DNA from: Cunninghamia lanceolata
Lineage: Eukaryota > Streptophyta > Pinopsida > Cupressales > Cupressaceae
Direction of reading: 5' to 3'
Assembly: GCA_027924645.1 (NCBI GenBank)
Contig: BSBN01001150.1
Coordinates: forward strand, 1,054,001-1,118,000
DNA length: 64,000 nucleotides
Part shown: piece by piece, positions 36,398-48,188 of the stretch
Position numbering within the stretch: position 1 is the stretch's first letter
How the letters are laid out: every line of letters begins with the position of its first letter
Program-made: the position numbers and the translations under genes
The notes under the pieces: model-generated
Database searches by the model: none
What the model was told of the DNA's origin: nothing
Seen by the model: the letters and a program-made list of their open reading frames with translations, nothing else

Positions 36398-37351
36398 ATG
36401 GTGGGGGCTCTTACATCCACTCCTCGCCTAATCTTCACAGAACCAGAAAATCCCTCTCTAGAACATTTCCATAACAAAACCCTTCATCTAGAAGTTATTG
36501 TTAACCAACGTATCATGAAAAGGGTCCTGATAGATGGTGGATCGGCCTTGAATTTATGTACCCTCAAATTAATAAAACAACTGGGATACTCCGATGAGAA
36601 CATTGAAGAGAAGTATCAAATTATGATCAGAGCTTATGATGACGGAGAAAGAAAATAGATAGGCACAATTAGACTCCCAATCAAGGTTGGTCCTGTTACA
36701 ATGGAAACTACATGTCAAGTCTTAGATCTTGATCTCCCATACAATATTCTCCTAGGGCATCCATGGATTCATGCCATGAGAGCCATACCTTCTACATACC
36801 ACCAATGCATAAAAATTCCATTTAATGATCATGATATTACCATACAAGCAAACCCTCGCCCATTTCAATATTGCAGACGATTAGAGGGCCCCTATCAACA
36901 CCAAAATTATTGCCCAACTAATGAAGTTGCCCAACCATCATCCAAACACATTGACCCATCCACCTTCACCCCATCTTCATCATCCACACCATTCACTTCC
37001 CAACTGGAGATCAAGGCTAAGATCAATGATAAAGGCATGGGGGAATACACTATATTTCATATCAATGAACTTTCTCTTTCACCTAAGAGCTATGGATGAC
37101 CTTGTCAGATTAATCAACTCTTGGTTACTCATCCACAATTAAAAATTTTCAAATATTGGGGGAAAATGAGTCAAGAAACCATTGAGGAAGATATCTCTAA
37201 ATGGATTTATAGTGAAGAAAATGAGCAGAAACAATTACCATTGAGTATATATCATAGAGGTTATCCTATCATCCAAAAGTTGGGCTATACAGAAGGTCGG
37301 CTTGGGCAACAACAACAAGGAATCTTAGAACCTTTAGCATTTCATCATTGA
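36398..37351 (+). pseudogene. R4 aspartic protease with G-patch-like tail
   Basis: Continues in the Gag frame. MKRVLIDGGSALNLCTLKLI (about 36515-36575) is the protease active site (Asp-Gly-Gly rather than Asp-Ser/Thr-Gly, as is common in Tat elements). LDLPYNILLGHPWIHAM (about 36735-36780) is the second conserved block. Near the end, IIQKLGYTEGRLGQQQQGI (about 37270-37325) fits a G-patch-like motif often found after Tat proteases. Stops at 36656 and 37097. R6 is inserted 60 bp further on at 37415, so the link to the pol part at 49569 is physically broken. Confidence 0.8.
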
Positions 37352-38131
37352 CCTAAGCATGCTGGGATAGGGTTTGGATCCACTAAGCGTGAGTCACTCG
37401 ATGTTGAGTTTATCTGGTGCAGAGACCACCATAGTTAATTTTGACTTGTATGCTCACTAGGAGCCTTAGATTTTGGATTTTATGCTCATTATGAGCCTAG
37501 GTGGAGTCATGTATTAGTTTATTATTGTAATAAGGTCTGAGTCAGACCACTCTCTCTATTTTAGAAACCACTCCCTCTATTCTAGAAGTCAAACTAGTAG
37601 TGGAACTCAAAATAGCATGTGCTATGTTTAGAAAAAACAGTCATAAGGCTAAAATTAGTGAAATTAGTGGGAAATTAGTAATCCTTTTTGCTTTTTTGAT
37701 AAAAAAAGGAATCTTGCACAATGGGAAGAGATGATTTGCATTTTATTTATCCCATTTTATCTCGTGGGAAGTATGTATTGAAGTTGGAAAAGAGAAAATA
37801 CATAAAAGAGGATTGTTTTGCTGCTTTTTGTTGTGTAAATTGCTGCTCCAAACCATGGTACTTGGCCGTATAGCCTTTTCAAGACCTCTAACATTTTTGA
37901 TGGTGTAAATTCATGTTTCAACTTTCATTTGAGTCTATTTGGGTGTCTTGAAATTCTAGGAGAAAGAAGAACAAAACGTTGTCCCAAAATTGTTGTTTCT
38001 AGGAGGATTTGGTAGGGTTTTAGGAGTTTGATGGGGTTCTGACCCAAATCATTGAGTTAGAGCCCCAAAATGGATTTTTTGGGTCTGTATAGGTATATTC
38101 TACAATGGGTTTTGTGTGCATGTGTAGGGGA

Positions 38132-41100
38132 TGTCATGCCCACATTTTCCATGTGGTCACAACACTCATCACACGTGTCATAGCCACATCTGTCATGTGG
38201 TTATGACACGAAATGTCAAAAAATTTCTCACGCTTCCCTAGAAACCCCCTCGCATGTGTAAGCATGCTCGGTGGTGTATGCTCAAGGCAAAAACACTACA
38301 GTTGTCAGCGGGGTACAAGTACAATTGCGTGCGTCCAGACGCAAGCAGACCAACAAGGGGGTCTCCTCGACGCAGTTAACGTCGCTACAAGGTTTGTAAT
38401 TTCAAGGTTCCCAACCCTATATCTCAGTAGATTCTGGCAGCATAACACCTCACGGCATAAGTGGGAATTATGCAACACTATACTTCTTACGGGGTTCCCT
38501 GACGGATTAACAACTTCCCACGATGCCTTGTTCATAATGAACTTACATTTGATCTTTCTTATTGGGTCATTTTTCAACAAAGCACGATTGTCTACCTCCT
38601 TTCTCATTTCCTGAAATATACTCCTACTTCGAACTTAGCATTTTCAACAAGGCAGTTCGTTTGGCCTCTCTTCCGTTTCTCTAGATCTTAATTTTGATTG
38701 TATTTCTATCACGCTCACCTTAACTATTTCTCTAAAATTTTAGTTTGTTTATATTTCAGTCTCTCTCTCTTTTGGTTTCTACGTTTTCTTTATGTTTATC
38801 GTGTCCTTTCTTCATATTCTACATCAATTAGAGTTATCACTGTATCTATTATTAACATTATTCCTAACTTCCGGATGGTCCAGATTGCATAGGCTGGTTT
38901 ACTACTTCGCTAGACTCAGTCTCCTAGTTTTCTCCAATCTAGGATTCTCCTCTACGTTTGTATTAATTAATCTTGTTCCTAAGCAAATTTAGCGGAAGGG
39001 TACATCTACTTAGTTCTCTTATCCCAGGTGGGAAATGCCACGCATTTTCTCCTCTGTGTTTTCCAATGTTAGTTTTTCTTCTTCTTTCTCTCTTTCATGT
39101 TTCCTCCATTGGACGTTTACTAACTACAGTTGAGATTAAAAAGGCCACACGTGGAATGTCTGTGATGGCTTCTTTACGTTTATTTCCAGTGTTCTTTTTA
39201 AAAGGGTGACGCATAATTTTCCTCTTCATTTTCCTGGTTATTAAATTTACGATAGTCGTGAAACTTCCGAGAAACTCTTCTTAAATCAATTATATATGAA
39301 TATGTGATGATCGTAAATTTTATTTTGTTTACATTTATAGTTTATTCTCCCTTGGTCATTATTGATCCTCTTATTATAATTTTTTTTTTTTTTGTAATTA
39401 TATTAAGGGGATTATGGCTTCCCCTTTTGATTATTAGCAATTAAATTCGCATAGATATATTTATATAAAAATACAACTATAAATATATATATATCTATAT
39501 ATTTATATATATATATATATATTCATTTGTTATATTATAAAAACAAGGGCTCACCTCTTTATAAAACCCAAGCCATAGAACCAAAACATATTTTATTATT
39601 TAACAAAACCCTAACTATTTTTCTTTTGTGTTTGGTGCAGGGTGCATGAGGGGCGGCAGTGTCCATGGCGTAGGTGTCACAGGGGCGGTGGAGTGTGGAG
39701 TGTGGAGGGCAGTGTTCAGGCCGCGGTGGAGGTGGTGCGGGCAACGCAGAGGACGGCGGATAGGGATCCACAGGCGGGGGTGTAAGGGAGCTGCGGCGGC
39801 GACAGCGCTGAGGGCGCGGGAGGAGATGGCCGCGGAGTGGAGGACTGGCGGGGGCGTGGTGGCGCAAAGGCCGCGGGGTTGTGGATTGACGGGGGTGTGG
39901 TGGTGCGAACGCTGTAGGGTTGTGGATTGACGGGGGTGTGGGGAGGGGGCGGAGCCCTGACCCACATCCCACGTAGTGGGGTGTGGGTGGGGGCTCTGCC
40001 CCCTCCCCACACCCTCCTTTGAATAGGGCCGGCGGTGGGGTTCAAACCCCACCGCCAATATATATATATATATTTTGTTTTTATTTGTTTATTTAAAACA
40101 AAAACTCCTCTCTGTATTTTAACAAATAAAAAAATAGCGAAATACATAATTTGTATTTATGTAATGTCATTCAATTTAATACTGTAAAATCAATTTAGAA
40201 CTTAGTGATTTAATATATATATATGATCTCACATTTACACATTTTTTTGTTTTTTTTTATTCATTAAAATCACAGTAATCTCATATCAAAGGTTAACAAA
40301 AATACAGTATTATTTAATGGATATAGACAATTAATTTTGAAGGTTAAATAACGTTTTGACTTTATAATGAATTTATATACAACTGAAATTGCAATGCGCC
40401 ACTAAAATTAACAATCTTTAATAAAGTATACACAAGGATAATTACAATTTATTTTCCTTCCTGAACCAATTTAACTTTCAAACCACAATTTTCCTACAAT
40501 AGCAATAAGTAAGATCAAACCTCAGTTACACTTCTAAATCATAATTCTTTTTATCCCAATTTCCATTTCACTAAAATAGTAAAATTACAACTTCATATAA
40601 TTTACACAGAACTAATATTTCCACTAATTTTTCCAATAACATAAATTTGATTTTACCACTTGATATTTTTCACAATTAGCTTTCAAATTCTACTAACATG
40701 ATTGTAAGAAAGAAACAATTCTACAACCAAAATTATTTTCCTATTTTCCTACCAAAATGGTAACAATGTAATAACATGAAGAATTACAACCGATAGTACA
40801 TCAAGGGGGAAAATTTTCTTTCAACTCCCAATCAGAAGTTTCACAACAACAGAGAGTTAAATCTCTCCTCATGGCAATCTACAAGGAAGGAGCTATTAAA
40901 GACCTAGTTCTCCTTCAAAGTAAAGACAAAATAACATAATTTCTCATATCCAGTAACAAACTCCAGACTTCTCAACAATCTCCCAGAAACCTGCATATCA
41001 CAAAGAGAAGAAAACAAAACCACACAGGTTGCTCTCCTCCCTACCGTAGACCCGCAAGAGGGTCACCCCCGAGCTAGGGAGATCATACTCACACCTGGGT

Positions 41101-42871
41101 AGCTCAAGCAATCCACTTCACAACAGGGAACAACAACAAACCCAAAACACACAAACACCCGTGGGTAAATTATACAACACGAAAGCTCAACTACAATGAG
41201 CTTCACAAGGGGTAGGAGAGTGGACACACTCGACTCCAGAGTGTCACCCTTACAGATAATATAACCAACACAATTTCTCTTGGCCTCAAACCAAGTTTGA
41301 TGACAAAATTTTCCAAGGAATCTGTATTTGACTCTCAAGCCAAAGAACCAGTCACAAATACATACCCTCAAGGCTTTCAACATCCCAAAAGAACCTGGTA
41401 TGCACCCGAGGAGGATCACTCCTCCCCTACCCCACACTTGATGAGCATTTCTCCCAAGTGGGAGAAGCTCTGTCAAACAACCCGACAACATTTCCCCAAA
41501 AGCCAAAATCTAAAACACAAGCAAATAAGCAACTTTCACACACTTTTCATGCAAAAATTAGATATACGAAAGAAAGGTAATGGCAACCAACCTTACAAAG
41601 CCCTTCAAGGATGAATCTGATGTAGAGCTCCACTGAGATCTTCTCCCAATTAAGCCACCAAACTCCCTCTCCCTTTTCCTCTCTAAGGAAAATTTTCTTG
41701 TAGAAAAAAAAATAATAAAAATAAAATTCTCCAAAATTCAACTAACTCCCTCCCCATCCCTAAAATGGGATTCAAATAACCCAAATCCTCTCAGTTTAGA
41801 GGAATGGGGAGGTGACACTTGTCACCTCCTCACTCTTCCCAAAACCACTATTATGTCCCAAGGGATGAGTGTTGGCTTATGTCACTCACCCATCCCTAAA
41901 GTCCTCCTTATCCCTCTCCTCATGTCATTTCTCTTACGCATGGGAGAAATAAAAGGAGTTAAAGGAGGAAAAGATAGGTGACCCGTGCCTCTTCTTCCTT
42001 CCTTCATTATGGATGACCACACAACTCATGGAGAATCTCACTAAGGGTGAGGGTGACTTCAAGTCAATTCCTCCATAATTGATGGGTTTGTAGTCATCTC
42101 TTACCTTGGGGATTGAAGAGGGATGGGTTGGGTGTTGGTACAACCCATCCTATCCCCCCCATACCTCCAATTTTCGCCACTTAACTTCAAGGTGAAGTTA
42201 AGATGACCTTATGGAGGTTACTCAAGGGTTACCCATGCCAAATGGGGCCCTAGACCCATGGGGTATAACCCAGGGTCAACTTTAACCTACTCAGGACACC
42301 CAGGGTCAAGGTAAAGCACAAGAAAAGGCCTCAAGGATTTAAATAAAAGAAAAGAAATTCAAATTCAATCTTTTTACAACACAAATCATAAGTCAGTGTT
42401 ACAAGAGGGTAGACCTACCCATTCAACCTTATGAAAGACCACATTACAACACCACATCAAACATAGAGTGATCTTGGTTCCTCGTGGAACCAAATCGGCT
42501 TAACAAGGAATAACAATAACAAGGTGCGGAATGATCTCTGAAATCTGTGGTTTGATTAGTAAACCCTGCACACTAAATTACAAGATCAGTTTCACATATA
42601 ATCATCATATCCGAAGCAACTTAAAAACATGCATTACCATGACATAGTTCTAAATAGCATAAATGAAATCATATTACAATTTTCCATCATCACCTAATTA
42701 ACTTTTCTGAAATGTAAACTTATCCAACATCACCTAATTAGTTTTTCCGTAATCATAATAAAGTTTAATAGTTTGAGAAATTCGGGAACTACTATCCCAC
42801 AAATATAAAAAGTATCAATAACAGTAATGTAAATAGTCACAAGAATAGAAGTAAAAAGGGTGGTCCTCACA
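38132..42871. mobile_element. R7: LTR-like insertion inside the R6 5' LTR
   Basis: The 4.7 kb segment begins TGTCATGCCCAC and ends GTCCTCACA, with TSD GGGGA (38127-38131 and 42872-42876). The empty site is preserved in the R6 3' LTR near 48900. No retroelement protein, primer site or internal LTR pair was identified. A solo LTR or non-autonomous element is likely. It contains a GC-rich island at 39640-40056 in otherwise AT-rich DNA. Proline/histidine-rich frames on the minus strand there are a composition artefact. Confidence 0.8.
39640..40056. other. GC-rich island with strong hairpins in R7
   Basis: GC content is far above the surroundings. It contains a 26-bp direct repeat around TTGTGGATTGACGGGGGTG (about 39878 and 39918), an inverted repeat at 39978-40014 (GGGTGTGGG ... 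CCCACACCC), and a 12-bp perfect stem with 2-base loop at 40031-40056 (GGCGGTGGGGTT/AACCCCACCGCC). It is bordered by AT microsatellites near 39480-39530 and 40058-40070. It could be an LTR promoter or CpG-rich core; unproven. Confidence 0.6.
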
Positions 42872-43543
42872 GGGGAGCAGTCCAAGACAAGATTTGAGGA
42901 AGATTTGGCTTGATATCTCTATGTATTAAGTCATTGGTGATAGCTAGAGGAAGATATAGTTGGAAAACTAGTTTCAAATACCCATGGAGGTCCAAAACCT
43001 ATTGAATCCATTCATTTTAAATCCATACTAAGTCCTGGAAGTGGTTATAAATTTTTGGTTCACTCTGGTAGGGTACTTCCTTTGTAAACCTAGGGCTAAT
43101 TGCCCCTTAGAACAACAGGAATAGTCATTTTTAGAGGCTTGTGTTCCAAAACAATGTACCCTGCATGTCAAGTATGTTTATAAAGGGCCTTAATTGGTAT
43201 CTAAAAAGCTAAAGATTTTTGGGAGTTATTTGGAAAGTTTTGGAGTTAAGCCCTCTAAATCACATTTCTAGAGCCACAAGGAAAATAGGCCATTTGTGAA
43301 GGAACCTTAGGTAGGAAGGACAACTTGCTAGGCTAACTTATGAGTTTAGTAAGCTTCCATTGGTCAAAAGAACATGTCTCATTCCCTCCTCAAGTGTTTA
43401 CAATCATCTCATACATCCAAACCAAGTTAGGCTCATGAATGGAGGTTGTAGGTGTCATGATGTGCAAGTTTGTTGTCCTTCCCTCCAAGATCAGTCACTC
43501 ATTTTTGTGAGACTTGATAAGTGTTCCCTTGTTTTGCATCAAG

Positions 43544-43555
43544 TGGTATCAGAGC
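43544..43555 (+). promoter_or_regulatory. R6 primer-binding site
   Basis: TGGTATCAGAGC, 2 bp after the LTR end; initiator tRNA-Met complement. Confidence 0.92.
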
Positions 43556-43595
43556 ACAAATTCTAATTTGGGAAAGTGTGAAGAAGGAGTACAAA

Positions 43596-44786
43596 ATGCC
43601 TCGTAAAAATAGTCCAATCCTCACTAAAGAAGTGAGATTGATGAAGAAATCTCAAGGAGTCCTACTCAGACTTGCAGCCATTGAAGAAAACCTGAGAAGA
43701 GGTGGGGTCATTGAGGAAGACAGTGAAAAAGAGTGTGAGAGTGAGAATGTAGACCCTCAAGAGGGATCCAGTGAGACAGAGATGGATCCATATGCAAAAA
43801 GGTTTATGAAGATGCTGTAGACTGTGAAAGGAGAAGGCATCGATGTCAAGATGGAGTTGCCCATGTATGAGGGTAAGATGAACAGTGAGGAGGTACTAGA
43901 CTGGATTGATTCTTTAGATAACTACTTTGAGTACAAAGAGATGTCTGAAGAGAAGAAAGTCAAACTAGCAAAGACCAAGTTGAAGGGAGCAGCACTGACA
44001 TGGTGGAACTATGTTTAGTCAGAGAGAATAAGACAAGGAAAAAACAAAATTAGTTCATGGGACCGGATGGTGTCCAAGGTGAAGGATCAATTCCTTCCAA
44101 AAGATTATGCCATTCAAACCTTCAGAAAGTTGTAGAACTTGAAACAGAAAGAGATGGATGTAATGGCCTACATAGAGGAGTTTCATAAGTTCAGTATGAG
44201 AATTGGCCATAATGAGGATGAAGTTGAGAAGATTGCTAGATACATGAATGGGCTTAGGTTCAATATCCAAGATGAACTAAGTCTCACTACACCCAAGAAT
44301 GTGGAAGAATGCTTCCAGTTGGCAGTAAGAGCTGAGGAGAAGATCAAGAGGAAACAAGAACAAAATGGAAGGGGTAGAGGAAAGAACTTCAGAGGAAGAG
44401 GAAACTTTGGTGGAAGAGGACAAAAGTAGCAAGGAGAAACAAATGACAGCAACAAGGAGAACCATGAACCAAGAGGAGAGTCAAGTGAAAGAGGCAGCTT
44501 CAGAGGAAGGAGATCAAATAGTAGAGGCAAGTTTGGAGGCCATGGTAGAGGGTCAAGCACCTTCACAGGCAAGTGCTACAACTGTAATCAAGTTGGACAT
44601 CCTGCATTCAAATGTCCAGACAAACAAGCATCAAGTTCACATGGAGCTGATAGAAGAGTCCACATAGTGCAAGAGGAGGACCAAGAGAGTGTAAACTCAC
44701 ATTCTATGCATACAAGCCCAGAGGCAGGAGAATCCTTAATGATAAGAAGGACATTGCTGAAGGTGCCATCATCCAAAGAGGCCCCA
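43596..44786 (+). pseudogene. R6 Gag with zinc knuckle
   Basis: The start MPRKNSPILTKEVRLMKK is chosen because it is the first ATG after the primer site in the frame that runs through pol. The capsid core (MELPMYEGKMNSEEVLDWID ... KTKLKGAALTWWNY, about 43850-44010) and the VMAYIEEFHKFSM segment align with R3 and R8. They are followed by an Arg/Gly-rich tail and one CCHC knuckle CYNCNQVGHPAFKC (about 44576-44617). TAG stops at 43818, 44016, 44133 and 44427 and a further one at 44787 interrupt an otherwise continuous frame. All are consistent with CAG-to-TAG change. Confidence 0.88.
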
Positions 44787-44789
44787 TAG

Positions 44790-45284
44790 AGAAAGGCCTT
44801 GTTCAGAACACTCTGCAAAGCACAAGGAAAGGTATGTAAGGTGATTATTGATTTTGTTTCTACTGACAATCTTGTGTCTTTGGAAATGGTAGAAAAGTTG
44901 AAGATAAAGAAGATTCCTCACTCTACACCCTACAAGGTATCATGGCTCAATAAGGGTCAGCAAGTACAAGCTAGGGTGGAGTTTAACATTGGTGGCTACA
45001 AGGATAAGATCTTGTGTGATATCATCCCTATGGATGTGTGTCATCTACTCTTAAGCAGACCATGGCAATTTGACCAAAAGGCCAAACATGATGGAGAAGA
45101 GAATACATACATGATTGTGAAGGATGGAGTGACCTACAATCTTTCACCCATAAAAGAAGATGGTGCAGCAATCCATGAAGGACCAAGCATGATGATGGTG
45201 AAAGAGAAAGAGTTTTTGAAGACATTGAAGGAAGGAGAAGTTGGTTATGCCATCATTGGCAAGCCTGTGATAGTCAAGGCATAA
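44790..45284 (+). pseudogene. R6 aspartic protease, active site altered
   Basis: LFRTLCKAQGKVCKVIID lines up with LFRINCKSKGKICKVVID of R3/R8, but the catalytic Asp-Ser-Gly is Asp-Phe-Val (44850-44858), which would abolish activity. The downstream block IIPMDVCHLLLSRPWQFD (about 45025-45075) is conserved except Gly to Ser. The reading ends with TAA at 45282-45284, after which the same frame continues into RT. Confidence 0.85.
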
Positions 45285-46665
45285 ACAGAGGTAGAAAAGA
45301 TACCAGAGGAGGTACAGGTCCTATTGGACAGGTATGAAGACATAGTGGTGAAATACCTACCAAGTTCACTACCTCCTGTCAGAGATGTAAGCCATCACAT
45401 TGATCTCATACCTGGTGCAAGTTTGCCAAGCAAGGCAACATACAAGATGACACCACAACAAAATGAAGTCAAAAATTAGATCCAAGAGCTATTGGACAAA
45501 GGGTTGATCAAGGAGAGTTTGAGTCCCTGTGCTGTTCCAACTATCCTAGCACCTAAGAAGGGTGGAGAATGGATACTTTACACTGATTCTAGAGCCATCA
45601 ATAGGATAACCATCAGGTATAGATTCCCAATACCTCAGATAGAAGACCTCATGGATAGTTTGGGTGATGCATGTTACTTTTCTAAGATAGATTTAAAGAG
45701 TGGTTATCATCAGATAAGAATAAGAGAGGGTGATGAATGGAAGACAACATTCAAGACAAATGAAGGTCTTTATGAGTGGCTAGTAATGCCATTTGGGTTA
45801 TCAAATGCCTCAAGTACATTTATGAGACTTATGAATGAAGTCCTGAAGCATTTCATAGGCAAATTTCTGGTGGTCTATCTAGATGACATTCTTCTATATA
45901 GCAAAACCAAAGAGGAACACTTACAGCACTTGGACATGGTGTTGAAGAGATTGAATGAGGAGAAGCTAATGATCAACCTCAAGAAATGTGAATTCATGAA
46001 AGAGGATCTTGTCTATCTTGGATTTGTGATCTCCAAGGGTACACTCAAGATGGATCCATCTAAGGTAGAAGCCATACTCAGCTGGCCAACTCCTAAAACA
46101 ACAGCACAGGTAAGAAGTTTCCATGGTTTGGCTACATTTTATAGAAAGTTTATCAAAAATTTCAGTCATATTTGTTCTCCTATTCTTGATACTATCAAAG
46201 GAGATAAGAAGAGGAAGTTCCAATGGACTAAGGAAGTTGAGAAAAGCTTTAAGTATTTGAAGACAAGGGTAGTTCAACAACCTATTCTTGCACTCCCTAA
46301 TTTCAGCAAGGTGTTTACCATTGAATGTGATGCAAGTGGATATGCCATAGGTGCAGTCCTGAGTCAAGATGGGAGACCGATTGCTTTCTTTAGTGAAAAA
46401 CTCAATGAAGCAAAGAGGAAGTACTCTTCCTATGACCTTGAACTCTATGCTATGGTACAGTCACTCAAGAAGTGGAGGCACTATTTATTGCCTAAGGAGT
46501 TTATTGTCTTAACAGACAACCATGCTTTAAGTTTCTTGAACAACCAAGATAAGCTAAGTCACAGACACATGAAGTGGATGGAGTATATGCAGGCCTACAC
46601 ATTCACCATCAAACACAAGAAATGACAAGCAAACAAAGTTGCTGATGCTCTGAGTAGAAGGTCCA
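45285..46665 (+). pseudogene. R6 reverse transcriptase and RNase H
   Basis: Same frame as gag. RT: HHIDLIPGASLPSKATYKM, a TAG at 45477, [33 protein letters not shown] with the first catalytic Asp (about 45685), MPFGLSNAS, and [12 protein letters not shown] with the YLDD catalytic pair (about 45876-45887). RNase [19 protein letters not shown], the ELYAM Glu and the TDNHALSFL Asp, so key acidic residues remain. The domain is broken by TGA at 46623 in KHKK*QANKVADALSR, where CGA (Arg) is expected. The 1.1 kb stretch 45492-46622 is fully open, the longest intact coding piece in the window. Confidence 0.92.
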
Positions 46666-48167
46666 TGATGGTGCAAGAGATCAAGTTGCAAAGTGTAGGT
46701 ATTGATGCACTCAAAGGTATGTATGAGAATGATGAAGATTTCAGTACTATTTTTGCTGTTTGCAATTAGTCCCAAGATGTTTTTCACAATGAATTTTCTA
46801 AGTTTGTGGTACAAGATGGTCTATTGTTCAAGGGAGATTAGTTGTGTGTGCCAAGATGCTCCATGAGAGCAAATTTGATCAAGGAAAAACACTGTGGCAG
46901 CCTAAGTAGTCATTTTGGTTATGACAAAACTTTGGAGAAAGTCAAGAGGTTTTATCATTGGCCTAGGTTGCATAATGATGTGAAGAAGTTTGTGGAGAGT
47001 TGTGTGATATGCTAGAGGGCTAAAGAACCAAACTCTAATGCGGTTTTGTATCAACCTTTACCAATACCCAATCAACCATGGGAGTCAATCAGTATGGACT
47101 TTGTTCTAGGTCTTCCCAAGACACAAAGAGGTTATGACAGCATTTTTGTTGTAGATAGATTTAGTAAGATGACACATTTCATTACTTGTAAGTCCACTAA
47201 TGATACCTCTCATATTTCTGGTCTATTCTTCAAGGAAATTATAAGAATCCATGGATTGCCTTTGACAATAGTGTCTGACAGATATTCCAAGTTCATTGAT
47301 CACTTTTGGAGAACTTTGTGGAAGAAGCTAGGAACAAATCTAACTTTCAGTTCTGCCTACCATCCCCAAATAGATGGGCAAACTGAGGTTGCAAATAGGT
47401 CTTTGGGAAGCCTATTAAGGTGCCTAACAAAGGAGCATAATCAGTCATGGGATCTATTGCTGCCCCAAGCCGAATATGCCTACAATGACTCTGTAAACAG
47501 GAGCATTGGAAGAACACCCTTTGAAGTAGTTTATGGTATGAAGCCAAGAGGCATTTATGAGCTGAGAGACTTAAGGGGAGTAGACAATAGGAGTGTACAA
47601 GGAGAAGACTTTACCACATCCATGAAGGAGATACATCACCAAGTAAGAGAAACTCTTGAAAAGAGTGTTGCCAAATACAAGGAGAAGGTTGATCTAAGAA
47701 GAAGAGATGTTCAATACAAGGTAGGTGACATGGTGCTGGTTGATTTGAGGAAGGAGAGACTACCCAAGGGCATATATACAAAGCTGATGAAGAAGAAGAT
47801 AGGACCTTACAAAGTGGTCCACAAGTTTGGTCAGAATGCCTATGAGATAGAACTCCCTCTTGGAGTTGCTATCTCCCCCATTTTTAATGTTGCAGACCTG
47901 TATCCTTTCAAAGGATCTAATGTTGCAGATGAAGAAGCTAAATAAGTTTCTGATGAGTATTAGATAAGGGATCTCCCACCTAGTCAGCCAATGAAGCTTG
48001 AAACTATCTTGGACACAAGAGAGGTTAAGAGGACAAGAAACAAAGTCTATAATGAACATTTGGTGAAATGGCATTGTTTGCCAATTGAAGATGCTGCATG
48101 GATGACATAAGAGGATATAAAATAGCTTGGAGCCTCTATCCAAGAGATCATTTCATCAGGAGATTGA
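46666..48167 (+). pseudogene. R6 integrase with C-terminal chromodomain
   Basis: Zinc-binding HHCC domain (KEKH ... SSHFGYDKT ... CVIC, about 46890-47012). Catalytic core with Asp (SMDFVLGLPKT, about 47094), Asp (TIVSDRYSKF, about 47273) and Glu (GQTEVANRS, about 47380), so the DDE triad is present. A GPYKVVHKFGQNAYEIELP segment follows, then a chromodomain-like end (TILDTREVKRTRNKVYNEH, LVKWHCLPIEDAAWM, about 48006-48106). Chromodomains of this type steer integration toward marked chromatin. Stops at 46767, 46839, 47013, 47943, 47961, 48108 and 48123. The open part 47046-47942 covers most of the catalytic core. Confidence 0.9.
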
Positions 48168-48188
48168 AATCTTTTTACCCTGGTTGTA

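Larger units (their letters stand above)
37415..43541 (+). repeat. R6 5' LTR, interrupted by R7
   Basis: 37415-38131 and 42877-43541 match the 3' LTR (48189-49563) in order; 38132-42871 is the nested R7. The LTR ends TTTTGCATCA, 2 bp before the primer site. Confidence 0.9.

Noticed and set aside
39559..40147. Proline/histidine-rich minus-strand proteins
   Set aside because: Three overlapping frames are open together, a sign of GC-rich composition. No domain and no start context.
41063..41506. 147-codon minus-strand frame in R7
   Set aside because: No recognisable domain, no neighbour logic, and it lies in a non-coding LTR-like insertion.
44365..44667. Glu-rich frame overlapping R6 gag
   Set aside because: It is an out-of-frame reading of the Gly/Arg-rich Gag tail; the conserved zinc knuckle lies in the other frame.
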